From: Candidatus Hodarchaeum mangrovi
Lineage (GTDB): Archaea > Asgardarchaeota > Heimdallarchaeia > Hodarchaeales > Hodarchaeaceae
Assembly: GCA_016839515.1 (NCBI GenBank)
Contig: JAEOUE010000030.1
Location: 1-48,806 of the forward strand
Direction of reading: 5' to 3'
Length of the DNA stretch: 48,806 nucleotides
The position numbers were made by a program, and so were the translations under genes. How positions within the stretch are numbered: the first letter of the stretch is position 1; every line of letters starts with the position of its first letter. A model generated the notes under the pieces. That model ran no database searches. It was not told where the DNA came from and saw only the letters and a program-made list of their open reading frames with translations. Positions 34,324-43,284 of the stretch are shown here, one piece after another.

Positions 34324-34387
34324 TCGTTTTATACTTATAATATTATGGAAGGACTATTAAAGGTAATTTTTTTCTTTATTAAAACTT

Positions 34388-37255
34388 TTAATTCATGATT
34401 AATCGTTTTTCAATCTGAATAAGTATATCTTCAAATGATTCTTTGACCCGATTTGAATACAATCCTGCTGAATACTGCAATAAATTAACGAAGAATGAAT
34501 TAGAATTTAAGAGTGAATTCCATGACAAAAAAATTAATACTTGTTTTAAATTCCATTCTTTGTTTTTCCAAACCTTTTGAAACTCTTTATAATCACAACC
34601 AAAGCTTGGGATAATAATAGATACCCGAAAAACCTCTTCTTCATCAATTTTCTCAGAATCAACATAGATTTCATCTATTAAAAGATTTTTAATTGCTTTG
34701 ACTGCGTTTTCATTCTTCAAAAATCCAAGTTCCAAGGTAGGTGTCACAATTCCATTTAAACGGACTATTCTAATATCAGGAGCCATTTGTAAGTAATTAT
34801 TTGCAATTGAATTTCCAATTCCATTAAAAAGTGAATCCACTAGATTTTTCGCATAAATATCTAGAACCTGTGCATAACTTGAATAAATATCAAGATTAGG
34901 ATTTTCAGTCATATTATCAAGCGCGTTTTTCAGCAGTGGGAAATTTTTACGACCAACGAGGGAAGAAGATAAATCTTTTGTTAAATTAGAGGGTAAATTT
35001 CTATTTTTTGAGTAAAAATAGTAATTACCGATTTTATCCCAAGTTAATAGTTGTTCTTTAGCCATTATTGAATAAATTTTTTCATTTAATCGTTTAACAG
35101 TCTTACTAGAATCGGGTAAGAATTCTTTTCCCTTTTTTAAAAGATTTTTTCTATTTATATTCAAAAAGGAACATGCTTGGGTATATTGGTTGGTTATATC
35201 TTTTTGAAGATTCAATATCTGTTTTTCTACTGATCCCTCTAGCTGTTTATACTTTTTCTCAATGTTTTTCTCTAGATCCTGTATCAATTTATTAAACTCA
35301 TCTCTCCCTTTTCTAAGAAATCCATGATTTACGGTAACATCATTCAACTTCTTTTCATCAATCTTACCATCAAGATAATCCTTGGCGAAATCTTGAATTT
35401 TCTTCATTTCATCTATAATTTTGTCTATTATTTTTTGATAATCTTGTATACCATCATCCATACAAGATCTAATGCCTTTAGCTGGACCAATCGATAATTG
35501 CAATAATTTTGAATCATTAGAGGGAAAAGAATAACCTTTAGCTATATCAGAAGGATTTTTCATTAGAAAATCTTCGATTTTAGCTATTTTCTTATTAAAG
35601 GCTTCCTCAAAATCTTTTATTCTTTTAAAGATCAACTGTTGTTCTTTGGGTAGATATTCTATATTTACAGAAATTAGTGCTGCTAAAAATGTTTGAATAT
35701 CAAATGAGTTAATTTTCTCGATCTTAGAAGGAAAATCAACCGTAAAATCAAGCTTTGATTTGATAGAATCAAGATATGAATAAACTGAAAAAATAAAATA
35801 CATCTGATGAATCATAATACTAAAGTCATTAAACCTCTCGATTGTCCAATTTATTAGATTATTTGGGTTGTCTTTGTCTAATGCGATGTTATATAAAATC
35901 ATGTTGACTCCTAAAGCGAGGTTTGAAAATAAGGCACGATAAAAGGGAAGAATATCACTAGCTTGATTGACATTAAAAGAAATGGGTTGAATCTTAGTTA
36001 ATTTATACCTTGTCATATGTTTTTCAAGAGTTATAAAGTGGCTAGGTGGAATCTGATCCCGAAAAGATGGCAAAATATCAGTTATATCAACCAAGCTTAT
36101 TTCAGATGCTAATTTGAAAACTACCTGTAAATATTTCCACGCTGTTCCTGTTAATCCAGTAGAAAAATGTTCACAAAAATTTCGAAGAAAAGGGATTAAC
36201 ATTTTTTCTTCGTGGGGATGCTTTGGTAATATGGCAGAACCAATACGAGTCAAAGTTCCTGCAAGATCATATTGTTCATTAATTTTTGTTGTTAATGCTT
36301 CGATCCTATTCTGAAAATCGCTTAAACGTGGATCAGTTAGAAGTAATAAAGGAACTTCACGTAAAAATTTATGAAACACCTCAGTTTCAATTCTAGATGT
36401 GAGATTTTGCTTTGTTACTTCGTGAAGTGCATAATCTTCTAAAATGTTATTTAGATCATTTGTTTCAAAATCAGAGATTATTTGAGTCAAAAAGTCGTCA
36501 ACTTTTAATTTTTTTATTTCATCATTTAAGAAGTTAAGAATATCCTTCTTTATTGTCTTTAATTTAGGTAACATGACTAAGGAATGAGGGTTTTCACTTG
36601 CAAGAAATTCTAATAGATCTTCCGCTAGCTCAGCGATTAAATCTCCCGATTCCTTTTTTATACTCTCAGAAACTTCCTTAAATTTTCCTTTCTCCTCTGC
36701 AATCTTCACTAATGTTGTAGAATATTCATAATCATGTATAGACTCATCTACCGTTTGTTTCAAGGCAGAAGAAAACAGCTTTTCATTTAAAGGAAGTGAA
36801 TGGTTTTTCCTGGTCTTTTTTATACTCTCAAAGAAAATATCGATGACATCACTAATGCTAAAAGATGTAAATTCTCGTTCAGCACGATCATATAGATCAG
36901 TTTTCATTACTTCTTCTGCAAATGTTATCACAAGTTCTTCATAGAAATCTAGAAGAGCAGGAGCTACAGTAATATTTTGGGCAGAGATAAGAAGAAATTG
37001 GCCAATTAATTCCTTATCTCCACTTTTAGTAGTAAATCGGCCAGTTTTATTACTATGGCTCCCACCAACAAATCTCCTAGTATCTCCACCAACTTCACCT
37101 CCTAACATCTGCTGGACTGCGGTTAATCCTCCTGTATAGACTTGTTCATCCAAATCAGAACGCAAACCAGGTCTTCCTAAGCTAACCAAACTTAATCCAG
37201 CAACGGAGGCTAAACTTACCCATACAACTGGATTGAAATCTACATCACTTGGCAT
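34388..37255 (-). CDS. Large unknown protein with possible roadblock/longin-like N-terminus (955 aa)
   Basis: No family is recognised. Residues 10-110 give a strand-helix-strand pattern (VWVSLASVAGLSLVSLG, then LDEQVYTGGLTAVQQMLGG, GRFTTKSG, ELIGQFLLISAQN, then helix ALLDFYEELVITFAEEV) that resembles roadblock/longin sensory modules common in Asgard proteins; this is inference. The remaining 840 residues are mostly alpha-helical and charged, with coiled-coil-like stretches near residues 570-660 (EFNKLIQDLEKNIEKKYKQL). There is no membrane segment or catalytic motif. GGTG stands 9 bases before the ATG. It is isolated between the methyltransferase gene and a 936-base gap. Confidence 0.75.
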   Translation of the reverse strand: MPSDVDFNPVVWVSLASVAGLSLVSLGRPGLRSDLDEQVYTGGLTAVQQMLGGEVGGDTRRFVGGSHSNKTGRFTTKSGDKELIGQFLLISAQNITVAPALLDFYEELVITFAEEVMKTDLYDRAEREFTSFSISDVIDIFFESIKKTRKNHSLPLNEKLFSSALKQTVDESIHDYEYSTTLVKIAEEKGKFKEVSESIKKESGDLIAELAEDLLEFLASENPHSLVMLPKLKTIKKDILNFLNDEIKKLKVDDFLTQIISDFETNDLNNILEDYALHEVTKQNLTSRIETEVFHKFLREVPLLLLTDPRLSDFQNRIEALTTKINEQYDLAGTLTRIGSAILPKHPHEEKMLIPFLRNFCEHFSTGLTGTAWKYLQVVFKLASEISLVDITDILPSFRDQIPPSHFITLEKHMTRYKLTKIQPISFNVNQASDILPFYRALFSNLALGVNMILYNIALDKDNPNNLINWTIERFNDFSIMIHQMYFIFSVYSYLDSIKSKLDFTVDFPSKIEKINSFDIQTFLAALISVNIEYLPKEQQLIFKRIKDFEEAFNKKIAKIEDFLMKNPSDIAKGYSFPSNDSKLLQLSIGPAKGIRSCMDDGIQDYQKIIDKIIDEMKKIQDFAKDYLDGKIDEKKLNDVTVNHGFLRKGRDEFNKLIQDLEKNIEKKYKQLEGSVEKQILNLQKDITNQYTQACSFLNINRKNLLKKGKEFLPDSSKTVKRLNEKIYSIMAKEQLLTWDKIGNYYFYSKNRNLPSNLTKDLSSSLVGRKNFPLLKNALDNMTENPNLDIYSSYAQVLDIYAKNLVDSLFNGIGNSIANNYLQMAPDIRIVRLNGIVTPTLELGFLKNENAVKAIKNLLIDEIYVDSEKIDEEEVFRVSIIIPSFGCDYKEFQKVWKNKEWNLKQVLIFLSWNSLLNSNSFFVNLLQYSAGLYSNRVKESFEDILIQIEKRLIMN

Positions 37256-37592
37256 TCGTTCCTACACCATTTGTTATTCATAATGAATGATTATGATTTT
37301 GTCGGATTTAGTATTTAATATGTTAAAAATAATTTGAAAAAGCAGTGCATTAGAAAGAGAATGTCTCGAAGTTGTTGAAAATGAAAGTATAAAGTTTATT
37401 TAAAAGGACACCCGAACAAATGGTGAATAAGATGTATTAGATAAATTGAAAATCTAACATTCTATTTGAATATATTTCGGTTCAATATCTTATTCAATTG
37501 TTTAATGGAAATTATAATCCGTAAAAAGGTCGTTTATTTACATAAAATAACTTCTGAATGAGATAATTATAAATTATTTTGATAAATTTTAG

Positions 37593-37844
37593 AACGCGAA
37601 AAAAGCTCATATTAACAGCTACTTTGTTTTAATCCTTCTCTCAATTCTTTGGTTTCAACAATTAATACTAATAGTATTTTTACTAACTCTATTGACTATA
37701 TACATAAATTTAAGTGAGTATTTAATTATAAAATCCCGACATTATCCAAAAACTGAAATAGATAATAGCCAAGAATTCAACGAATCCCAGAAATGGGATG
37801 AATATGTTGCAAAAAAAACTATGAGACGGTCTAGAGGTGTATGA
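37593..37844 (+). CDS. Candidate small membrane protein without a standard start
   Basis: After a TAG at 37590 the frame stays open for 83 codons. It encodes a hydrophobic segment (NSYFVLILLSILWFQQ, then LILIVFLLTLLTIYINL) followed by a charged tail ending AKKTMRRSRGV, a textbook topology for a small membrane protein. The only standard start codon is a TTG inside the hydrophobic run. It may use ATT near 37611, be a remnant of a longer gene, or be chance. Two other genes here also lack a standard start. Confidence 0.3.
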   Translation, partial: NAKKAHINSYFVLILLSILWFQQLILIVFLLTLLTIYINLSEYLIIKSRHYPKTEIDNSQEFNESQKWDEYVAKKTMRRSRGV

Positions 37845-38003
37845 ATCACCAGAAAAGAACATTATTACTGCAATAAAGATAATTTTTAATTTCGTTTTGG
37901 TATCAATAAAACCCTACATTTTCACGAATCCATTATTTAGGTGTAGAACTTAAAGAAAACGAAAAATCTTTATCCAATCATGTAAAAAAACTTGATTAAA
38001 AAG

Positions 38004-38019
38004 AACCTAGATCTAGGTT
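38004..38019. promoter_or_regulatory. 16-base perfect palindrome, operator-like
   Basis: AACCTAGATCTAGGTT is a perfect dyad, about 170 bases upstream of the ATG at 38192. Its size and symmetry suit a dimeric regulator. No second copy was noticed in the window. Confidence 0.35.
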
Positions 38020-38191
38020 GGGGTACATTATCACCAATATGTATTTCAATAGTCAATTATGAATTAATAAAAAAGGTATCCTTCACCTAAAAAAATACCT
38101 ATATAATGGAAGGTTGAATAAACCATTCAAAGATAGTTTTAATACCAATTAGATTAAAAGATTTAATGTTTCAAAAAGTAGTGTAAACATT

Positions 38192-38593
38192 ATGTTTCGT
38201 AAGAGAATTAAAGATATGTTGGAAATGATGGGAATTTCTGAGAATGTTGATGAAGAAATTTTAGATTCATTACAGCGTCAACTCTTCCAATTCTTAGAGT
38301 TTGATGACTCTTTAGCAGGTGGTATTACCTTTAAAACAGGTTCATTGGTCACAACTATACATGCACAAAATTATCAAGAAGTTCGAGATGAAATTTCTGA
38401 AGCTCTACAAAGAGGTGAGCCTTTAAGACGATTAAATCTAAAATTATCCTTAAGTAGTCTTTGTTTGTATCTAACGGAGGAAAAAATGTGTCAAGTGACA
38501 AATGAATCATGTCCTTTTCAAAAAAATTCAACCTGGTTTCAATGTGAGATTGTTCAAGATTCGTGTAAACCAACTAATGAGGAATGGAAATAA
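38192..38593 (+). CDS. Hypothetical protein with C-terminal cysteines (133 aa)
   Basis: The N-terminal 45 residues are helical (MFRKRIKDMLEMMGISENV), the middle is beta-like (GGITFKTGSLVTTIHAQN) and the C-terminal third carries five cysteines (SSLCLYL, KMCQV, ESCPF, WFQCEI, DSCKP) that could bind zinc or an iron-sulfur cluster. No family is recognised. The ATG at 38192 follows GTAGTG. It converges with the GTPase gene, with 17 bases between stops. Confidence 0.65.
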   Translation: MFRKRIKDMLEMMGISENVDEEILDSLQRQLFQFLEFDDSLAGGITFKTGSLVTTIHAQNYQEVRDEISEALQRGEPLRRLNLKLSLSSLCLYLTEEKMCQVTNESCPFQKNSTWFQCEIVQDSCKPTNEEWK

Positions 38594-38610
38594 ATCATCT
38601 TTAATGTAGC

Positions 38611-39132
38611 TTATATTTTATCAATAGTTTTGATAATGCTTTGTAAAATAAGTTGAATTCCTTTATTCTCTTTTACTGATATTGGATATATTTGAAAATT
38701 ATTCTTTGAAATAAATGATATTAGTTGCTTTGGAATCTCTTTCTTTTCCTTTTCAAACTTATTTCCTATAATAAATATTCTCTCTGGAGGAAGATTATCT
38801 TTTACAATTTCGAATAACTGTTTAATTCTTTCCTGAGATTCTTCATTCTTATAATCAAAAATTAATAATACAATTGTAGCTGATTTTAAAATTGATGATA
38901 ATAACTCTAAATATATCGAATTACCTGAAACATCACAGAATTGGAGATAATATTTCTTTTCATTTTGGGTAAAATCTAGATTTTCATAACGTAAACCACT
39001 TGTAGGGGAATAATCGTCTTCACTGAATGGTAGCTCAAACATTCGTCGTATTAATGATGTTTTACCCGTTTCCCGATCTCCCAAGAAAACTATTTTATAA
39101 TAGGCAGCTTTTTTTACTTTTTGAGTACTCAT
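38611..39132 (-). CDS. Small GTPase with atypical G4 motif
   Basis: This is a 173-residue Ras-like fold. G1 is GDRETGKTS (residues 18-26), the switch I region is DDYSPTSG, and G3 is DVSGN, where the catalytic Gln is replaced by Asn. G4 is NKFE instead of NKxD, so guanine specificity by the usual Asp is lost or weakened; G5 is near ISVKENKG. Loss of Gln and Asp suggests a switch with altered hydrolysis or nucleotide binding, perhaps a constitutively bound scaffold. It lies 18 bases downstream of the zinc-ribbon gene on the same strand. There is no lipidation cysteine. Confidence 0.85.
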   Translation of the reverse strand: MSTQKVKKAAYYKIVFLGDRETGKTSLIRRMFELPFSEDDYSPTSGLRYENLDFTQNEKKYYLQFCDVSGNSIYLELLSSILKSATIVLLIFDYKNEESQERIKQLFEIVKDNLPPERIFIIGNKFEKEKKEIPKQLISFISKNNFQIYPISVKENKGIQLILQSIIKTIDKI

Positions 39133-39150
39133 TCAAACACCTATAAGCTT

Positions 39151-40155
39151 CTAGAGTACAATATTCTCAAAAATTATATCATATTTACTCATCGATGTCT
39201 TTTCTTGCCATAAATCAAAAAGTATAGTTCTCCTACTCTCCTCTAATTCATTTTCAACATTCTCTGATTCACTAACTACAATTCCTTTGTATTTTTTTAA
39301 GATCTGTTTTGTTACCCATGAAAACCCTTGAGTTACAAGAAAAATCTTAGAAACACCATAAAAGTTATCTGGATCTTGATTTAATAATGGCCCAACTATT
39401 TTTTCTATATCTATGGAATCAATTACTCCTGGTATACAGAACACCCAAATTCTCATGCCTTGAGAATCATATGCGATTAAATCAAAAGGCCCTGCTTCAA
39501 CTATTTTTTGTGCTGGTTGAATAAAGATAAGTCCTGGAATATTATTTGCAAAAACAGAAAAACGTAAGGCCAAAGCTGATGCAGAATTATCTCCTCCTAA
39601 GAGATTAGAATGTAGAACTTCAATAAACTTTGGAGCAATGGTAGCTAGTGTTATAAGAATGGTTTCACTATCCCCTGATAGGTTATTGATTATATTTTCA
39701 CTTACTCCAAACTCTCGTGCAAAATTACTGATCACTTGTGGAGTCAAGCCCGAAATACGTGACATTTCAGTGATAAGAGATCTATTAAACGCACTAATTG
39801 ATTTAGTTTCATAAAGGAGTGATAACGATTCTGTGGTTCGAGGTTGTTCTTTTATGGGAAGAAGAGAAGCCCTAAATTTTCCACTTTTGCTTAATTTTGT
39901 ATTATCCATTAGGAATTTAGCTTGTTCGAGTGCTACTTCATCGAGAGGTTTTCTTATTAAATGAGCTCCACAATCGATACATGAATGGAAGTTTATCTCA
40001 TTGCTTATAGAAAAGTGTCTTACTACTCCGACTTCACAGAAAAATGCTGATCGACACGTAGGACAGAAGAACGCAATAAAATTATCAGTAATATCCCTAC
40101 TTGGTCCTCCTTCAAGAACACAAGGACGACAATTACTATCACAATGTATTTTCAA
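39151..40155 (-). CDS. Zinc-ribbon protein of unknown function (334 aa)
   Basis: The first 65 residues carry cysteine pairs CDSNCRPC (Cys5, Cys9, Cys12), CPTC and CIDC, enough for two zinc sites. Residues 115-190 are helical (SRISGLTPQVISNFAREFGV). Residues 195-300 alternate beta and alpha (IPGLIFIQPAQKIV, FDLIAYDSQGMRIWVFCIPG, KIFLVTQGFSW), vaguely like a restriction-endonuclease or Toprim-type core, but no ExK catalytic pair is seen. It is upstream of the atypical GTPase in the same operon and may be its partner. The ATG is preceded by GAGAGG on the minus strand. Confidence 0.7.
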   Translation of the reverse strand: MKIHCDSNCRPCVLEGGPSRDITDNFIAFFCPTCRSAFFCEVGVVRHFSISNEINFHSCIDCGAHLIRKPLDEVALEQAKFLMDNTKLSKSGKFRASLLPIKEQPRTTESLSLLYETKSISAFNRSLITEMSRISGLTPQVISNFAREFGVSENIINNLSGDSETILITLATIAPKFIEVLHSNLLGGDNSASALALRFSVFANNIPGLIFIQPAQKIVEAGPFDLIAYDSQGMRIWVFCIPGVIDSIDIEKIVGPLLNQDPDNFYGVSKIFLVTQGFSWVTKQILKKYKGIVVSESENVENELEESRRTILFDLWQEKTSMSKYDIIFENIVL

Positions 40156-40320
40156 TGAAAAAACCTCTCATTCTCTTAAATAAACCTTGGGATACTACTC
40201 CTTTTTAAGGATATTTTTCTTTTTAGAATTATTCTGGTTTTATAAAAATATCTGAATATTTACCTGAATGGACACTAAAAAATATTTTATTGATATTTAG
40301 TTTATCTTGTTGAAAACAAT

Positions 40321-40332
40321 AATTTAAATACA
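40321..40332 (+). promoter_or_regulatory. TATA-like box upstream of the PPC/DUF296 gene
   Basis: AATTTAAATACA lies about 60 bases before the ATG at 40388. It is the only good TATA match in the 230-base divergent gap. Confidence 0.35.
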
Positions 40333-40387
40333 GTATTTTTAATAGACGACAAAGTTCAGTTTTCTAATTTTAGTCATGGTGAGAAAA

Positions 40388-40825
40388 ATGGAATATATTG
40401 AACAAAATCTTCAAAAAATTTATTTAATACGTTTAATAAAAGGAGAAGATATTTTCAATTCAATTGAAACCTTTTGCAAACATGTATCTACAATTGAATC
40501 AGGTTTAATCCAAGGAATTGGAGCGGTATCCGAAATCCATATTGGATATTATAATGGTATGGAATATCAAAGAATAAACCTTATAGAAAATTTTGAAATA
40601 TTATCTTTAACTGGTAATGTCGTTACTAACAATATAGTTCATATTCATGGCATATTTGGAAGATCTGATGGTTCAACTCTTGGTGGGCATATTTTTCCTG
40701 GATGTATAGTCTCCTTTACCTGTGAAATTCTAATATTTGAACTAAATCCTCCAGTTATCAGAAAAATGGACAAAGAAATAAGATTAAATTTACTTGACCT
40801 ACCAAATAAAATAACATCTAATTAA
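40388..40825 (+). CDS. PPC (DUF296) domain protein
   Basis: This is a 145-residue single PPC domain, the fold found in plant AT-hook proteins and free-standing in prokaryotes. Visible features are IQGIGAVSEIHIGYY, FEILSLTGNVV, VHIHGIFG and the metal-site-like GGHIFPGCIVSFTCEILI. Archaeal members form trimers; the role is unknown, possibly nucleotide or DNA binding. The ATG at 40388 is preferred to one 12 bases earlier because GGTGAG sits between them at the right spacing. RidA follows after 16 bases, so the two are co-transcribed. Confidence 0.88.
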   Translation: MEYIEQNLQKIYLIRLIKGEDIFNSIETFCKHVSTIESGLIQGIGAVSEIHIGYYNGMEYQRINLIENFEILSLTGNVVTNNIVHIHGIFGRSDGSTLGGHIFPGCIVSFTCEILIFELNPPVIRKMDKEIRLNLLDLPNKITSN

Positions 40826-40841
40826 ATGGAAAAGGATTATT

Positions 40842-41201
40842 ATGAAGAAAAGTATTGAATTTGGAAAAGTAGTTGGGCCATATAGTCCAGCTATTATTTC
40901 TTCGGGTAAAAATCTGATTTTTATATCAGGACAGCTAGCTTCTGATCTTCAAGCAGATATTAGAACTCAAACAAATCAAATAATGGGAAAAATAAAAGAC
41001 ATTTTAGCAAAAGTTGAAGTAAACATGGAAAATATTGTTAAAACTACTATTTTCTTGACTGACATGAGTGATTTTACTAGGGTAAATGAAGAGTATGCTA
41101 AATACTTTTCAGAAAACCCTCCAGCTCGTGCTACTGTACAGGTTGCCGGTTTACCTTTAAACGCTAAAATTGAAATAGAAGCAATCGCAATTATAAATTA
41201 G
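40842..41201 (+). CDS. ridA: RidA/YjgF-family enamine/imine deaminase
   Basis: The 119-residue protein has the family's N-terminal GPYSPAIISSGKNLIFISGQ, the helix NIVKTTIFLTDMSDF and the active-site region PPARATVQVAGLPL with the Arg that binds the substrate carboxylate, ending IEIEAIAII. RidA trimers hydrolyse reactive 2-aminoacrylate-type imines released by PLP enzymes, protecting other PLP enzymes. A PLP aminotransferase occurs elsewhere in the window, but no threonine dehydratase is visible. It is co-transcribed with the PPC gene and ends 8 bases before the convergent SMC-like gene. Confidence 0.9.
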   Translation: MKKSIEFGKVVGPYSPAIISSGKNLIFISGQLASDLQADIRTQTNQIMGKIKDILAKVEVNMENIVKTTIFLTDMSDFTRVNEEYAKYFSENPPARATVQVAGLPLNAKIEIEAIAIIN

Positions 41202-41209
41202 TTATAAAT

Positions 41210-43042
41210 TTAAGCTAAGTATTCCACTAGAAGCTGTCCACTTCCCTCATAAATGCTTTGAGCTAAAGTTACAATAATATACGGGACTTCACGTTGTGTG
41301 AGATAATCTAAAATCATTTCAAATCGCGTAGGATCATAATCAAGAGTAACCTTATCTAAAACGAATAAAGGATAATCTTCAATGTATTCCTCACGCCCAG
41401 CAAGCATAACAATTAAGGAAATGGTGATTCGCTCTGAATCACTTAATGATTGGATAGGTTGGTCAATAGTAACTCCACTTCGTTTTCGTTTAACAATAAG
41501 ATTGAATTGAGGATCGATACGAATACTTTCAAAATCACGATAACTCATTAATTGATAAACTTTCTTGATTTGAGTGTTGAAGTTTTCAATTACTCCTAAT
41601 TTTACCGCATTTTCACGATCTTGTAAATAGGGAAGAAAAACACTGTAAAATTCGTGTTCTGTTTGAATCATCTCTATTTGGCTCATACGTTCAGTTTTTT
41701 CTTTTATTTGCTTATCAATCTGTTCAATCTTTCCTTCTATTCTCTGAATTTTTGCATCTAATTGAGTGATTAGTTTAATAGAATCAGCTCGTTCTTGATC
41801 AATTGATTTTTCAAGTATTTTAAGTTCAACTTCTGTCTGTTTCAACTCTTTTTCTAGTGATTCTATCTCATTTGTTTTGTCAGAGATTTCCCGCTGTAAT
41901 CTCCTGAGTTCTTGCTTTGACTTATTTATCTTAATTTCATTATCATTCTTAATCTTATGAATTAATCCTTCAGTATCCTCTTTTCGTCTTTCAAGGTCAT
42001 CTATTTCAAATTCAATTTCTCGTAATCTTTTACTCAAATGTGAATCATCGACTAATAATTTATCCTCACGAGCCTTAGCATGTTTTTCTGTATAAGGTCG
42101 ACCACAAATAGTACATTTAGATAAATCTTTCATCGTGTAACGTAAATTAATCCAATTTCGGACCTCTTTTATTGATTTTTCGACTTCATTCTTTTCATTT
42201 TTTACCTCTTGTAAAAATTTTCGATTTTCCTTAATTCGATCAACGATCTGTGCTATTTCTTGATCAACTTGTGGATGTTCTTGCATAAAATTCTTGATTT
42301 CTTCTTCTAACGCCTTGATTTGGTTTTCTGACTCAATAATTCGATCTTTATCTAATTTTATTGTATCATTAGCTTGTTCTATCCTATTATGGAGAGAGAG
42401 AACTGTTTTTGACAATTTATGATATCGAGATTCAATCTCAGAGTATGATTGGATCTCTTCTAAATTTATTTCAGGTAGAGTTTCTCGTTCAATACGCGAT
42501 TCATCCAAATCATTATTCAACTTAACCTGTTCTATTTTCAAACTCTCGATATCACTTTCATACATTAAATAAATGCGAAGGTCCTTTTTTAGATTTGATA
42601 AACGATTTTGAACGTTTGAAATGAGAAATGAATAATATTTTACATCAGAATATTGAGTAATTAAACTTTCCAACCTCTTTCCGCTTGTGATAGCATTTAT
42701 TAATTCATTTTGGGGAGTTGCAAGAGTGAATAGATTAACTTTAGAACCTTCAGGATGAAAAGCAGCTCCTTCAACTATAAGTCTGTTTCCTTTTACTGTT
42801 AAAGTCCTTTTACAACCTATTTTTCCATTTTCCTGTATCTCAACTTCACCTGATGATTTAAATAAATTTATATAGTGTCTTCGTTGTTCTATATCTGATT
42901 TAGACATGTTAAGAAGTTCAATACCCTTAACAAATGAAGATTTACCTGTTGCATTAGGAGCTTTTATCAAATTTTTTCCTTTTTTAAAAGTTAGGGCTAT
43001 TTCATCAATTCCACCAATATTATAGAGCTTAACATGAAGCAT
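41210..43042 (-). CDS. Rad50/SMC-related ATPase (archaea-specific SMC-like)
   Basis: The 610-residue protein has an ABC-type head split by a coiled coil. Walker A is APNATGKSS (residues 28-36); coiled-coil arms occupy about 145-300 and 320-465; a single zinc hook CTICGRPY (Cys310, Cys313) sits at the bend. The C-terminal head has the signature QSLSDSERITISLIVML and Walker B PLFVLDKVTLDYD, where the catalytic Glu after Asp is replaced by Lys. Arms are much shorter than Rad50. This fits the archaea-specific SMC-related group. No Mre11 gene is adjacent; the ATG overlaps the stop of the upstream small gene (TAATG), implying coupling. Confidence 0.85.
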   Translation of the reverse strand: MLHVKLYNIGGIDEIALTFKKGKNLIKAPNATGKSSFVKGIELLNMSKSDIEQRRHYINLFKSSGEVEIQENGKIGCKRTLTVKGNRLIVEGAAFHPEGSKVNLFTLATPQNELINAITSGKRLESLITQYSDVKYYSFLISNVQNRLSNLKKDLRIYLMYESDIESLKIEQVKLNNDLDESRIERETLPEINLEEIQSYSEIESRYHKLSKTVLSLHNRIEQANDTIKLDKDRIIESENQIKALEEEIKNFMQEHPQVDQEIAQIVDRIKENRKFLQEVKNEKNEVEKSIKEVRNWINLRYTMKDLSKCTICGRPYTEKHAKAREDKLLVDDSHLSKRLREIEFEIDDLERRKEDTEGLIHKIKNDNEIKINKSKQELRRLQREISDKTNEIESLEKELKQTEVELKILEKSIDQERADSIKLITQLDAKIQRIEGKIEQIDKQIKEKTERMSQIEMIQTEHEFYSVFLPYLQDRENAVKLGVIENFNTQIKKVYQLMSYRDFESIRIDPQFNLIVKRKRSGVTIDQPIQSLSDSERITISLIVMLAGREEYIEDYPLFVLDKVTLDYDPTRFEMILDYLTQREVPYIIVTLAQSIYEGSGQLLVEYLA

Positions 43043-43284
43043 TATTTCTCAGCTCCTCTTTTCCATTGATGTGCATATTTTTGAAGCATTATTGTAAGAG
43101 GATCAGATTCTTTAATTGAGGAGGAAGGAATACTTCCTAACTCCTTGAGATACCCTATTATTGCAGATTCAGCTGAACTGAAAATCTCTTTCTCTCGAGT
43201 TGCTCTATTTTTTCCTGCAATTCCCTCTGGAGCGATTCCTTCTCGGTCTTCAGTATCTGGTGCCCTTCTTTTTCTTGGAGCCAT
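43042..43284 (-). CDS. Small basic protein coupled to the SMC-like gene (80 aa)
   Basis: The frame starts at ATG 43284 with GGAGAT six bases upstream and ends in a TAATG overlap with the SMC-like gene. The first part is basic and disordered (MAPRKRRAPDTEDREG); the second is helical (FSSAESAIIGYLKELGSI) and ends QKYAHQWKRGAEK. Third codon positions in this frame are mostly A or T, as in the rest of the window, which supports real coding. Its first 127 bases are also covered by the end of the upstream gene in another frame. It is possibly a subunit or loader for the SMC-like ATPase. Confidence 0.6.
   Translation of the reverse strand: MAPRKRRAPDTEDREGIAPEGIAGKNRATREKEIFSSAESAIIGYLKELGSIPSSSIKESDPLTIMLQKYAHQWKRGAEK

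Larger units (their letters stand above)
37256..38191. other. 936-base interval, mostly noncoding
   Basis: It is AT-rich with no canonical gene. It contains a start-less 83-codon frame (37593-37844), a 16-base perfect palindrome (38004-38019) and a looser AGGTAT...ATACCT inverted repeat (38074-38100). No tRNA or CRISPR was seen. Confidence 0.45.

Noticed and set aside
37256..38191. CRISPR array or tRNA gene in the large spacer
   Set aside because: No regularly spaced direct repeats and no cloverleaf pattern were found.
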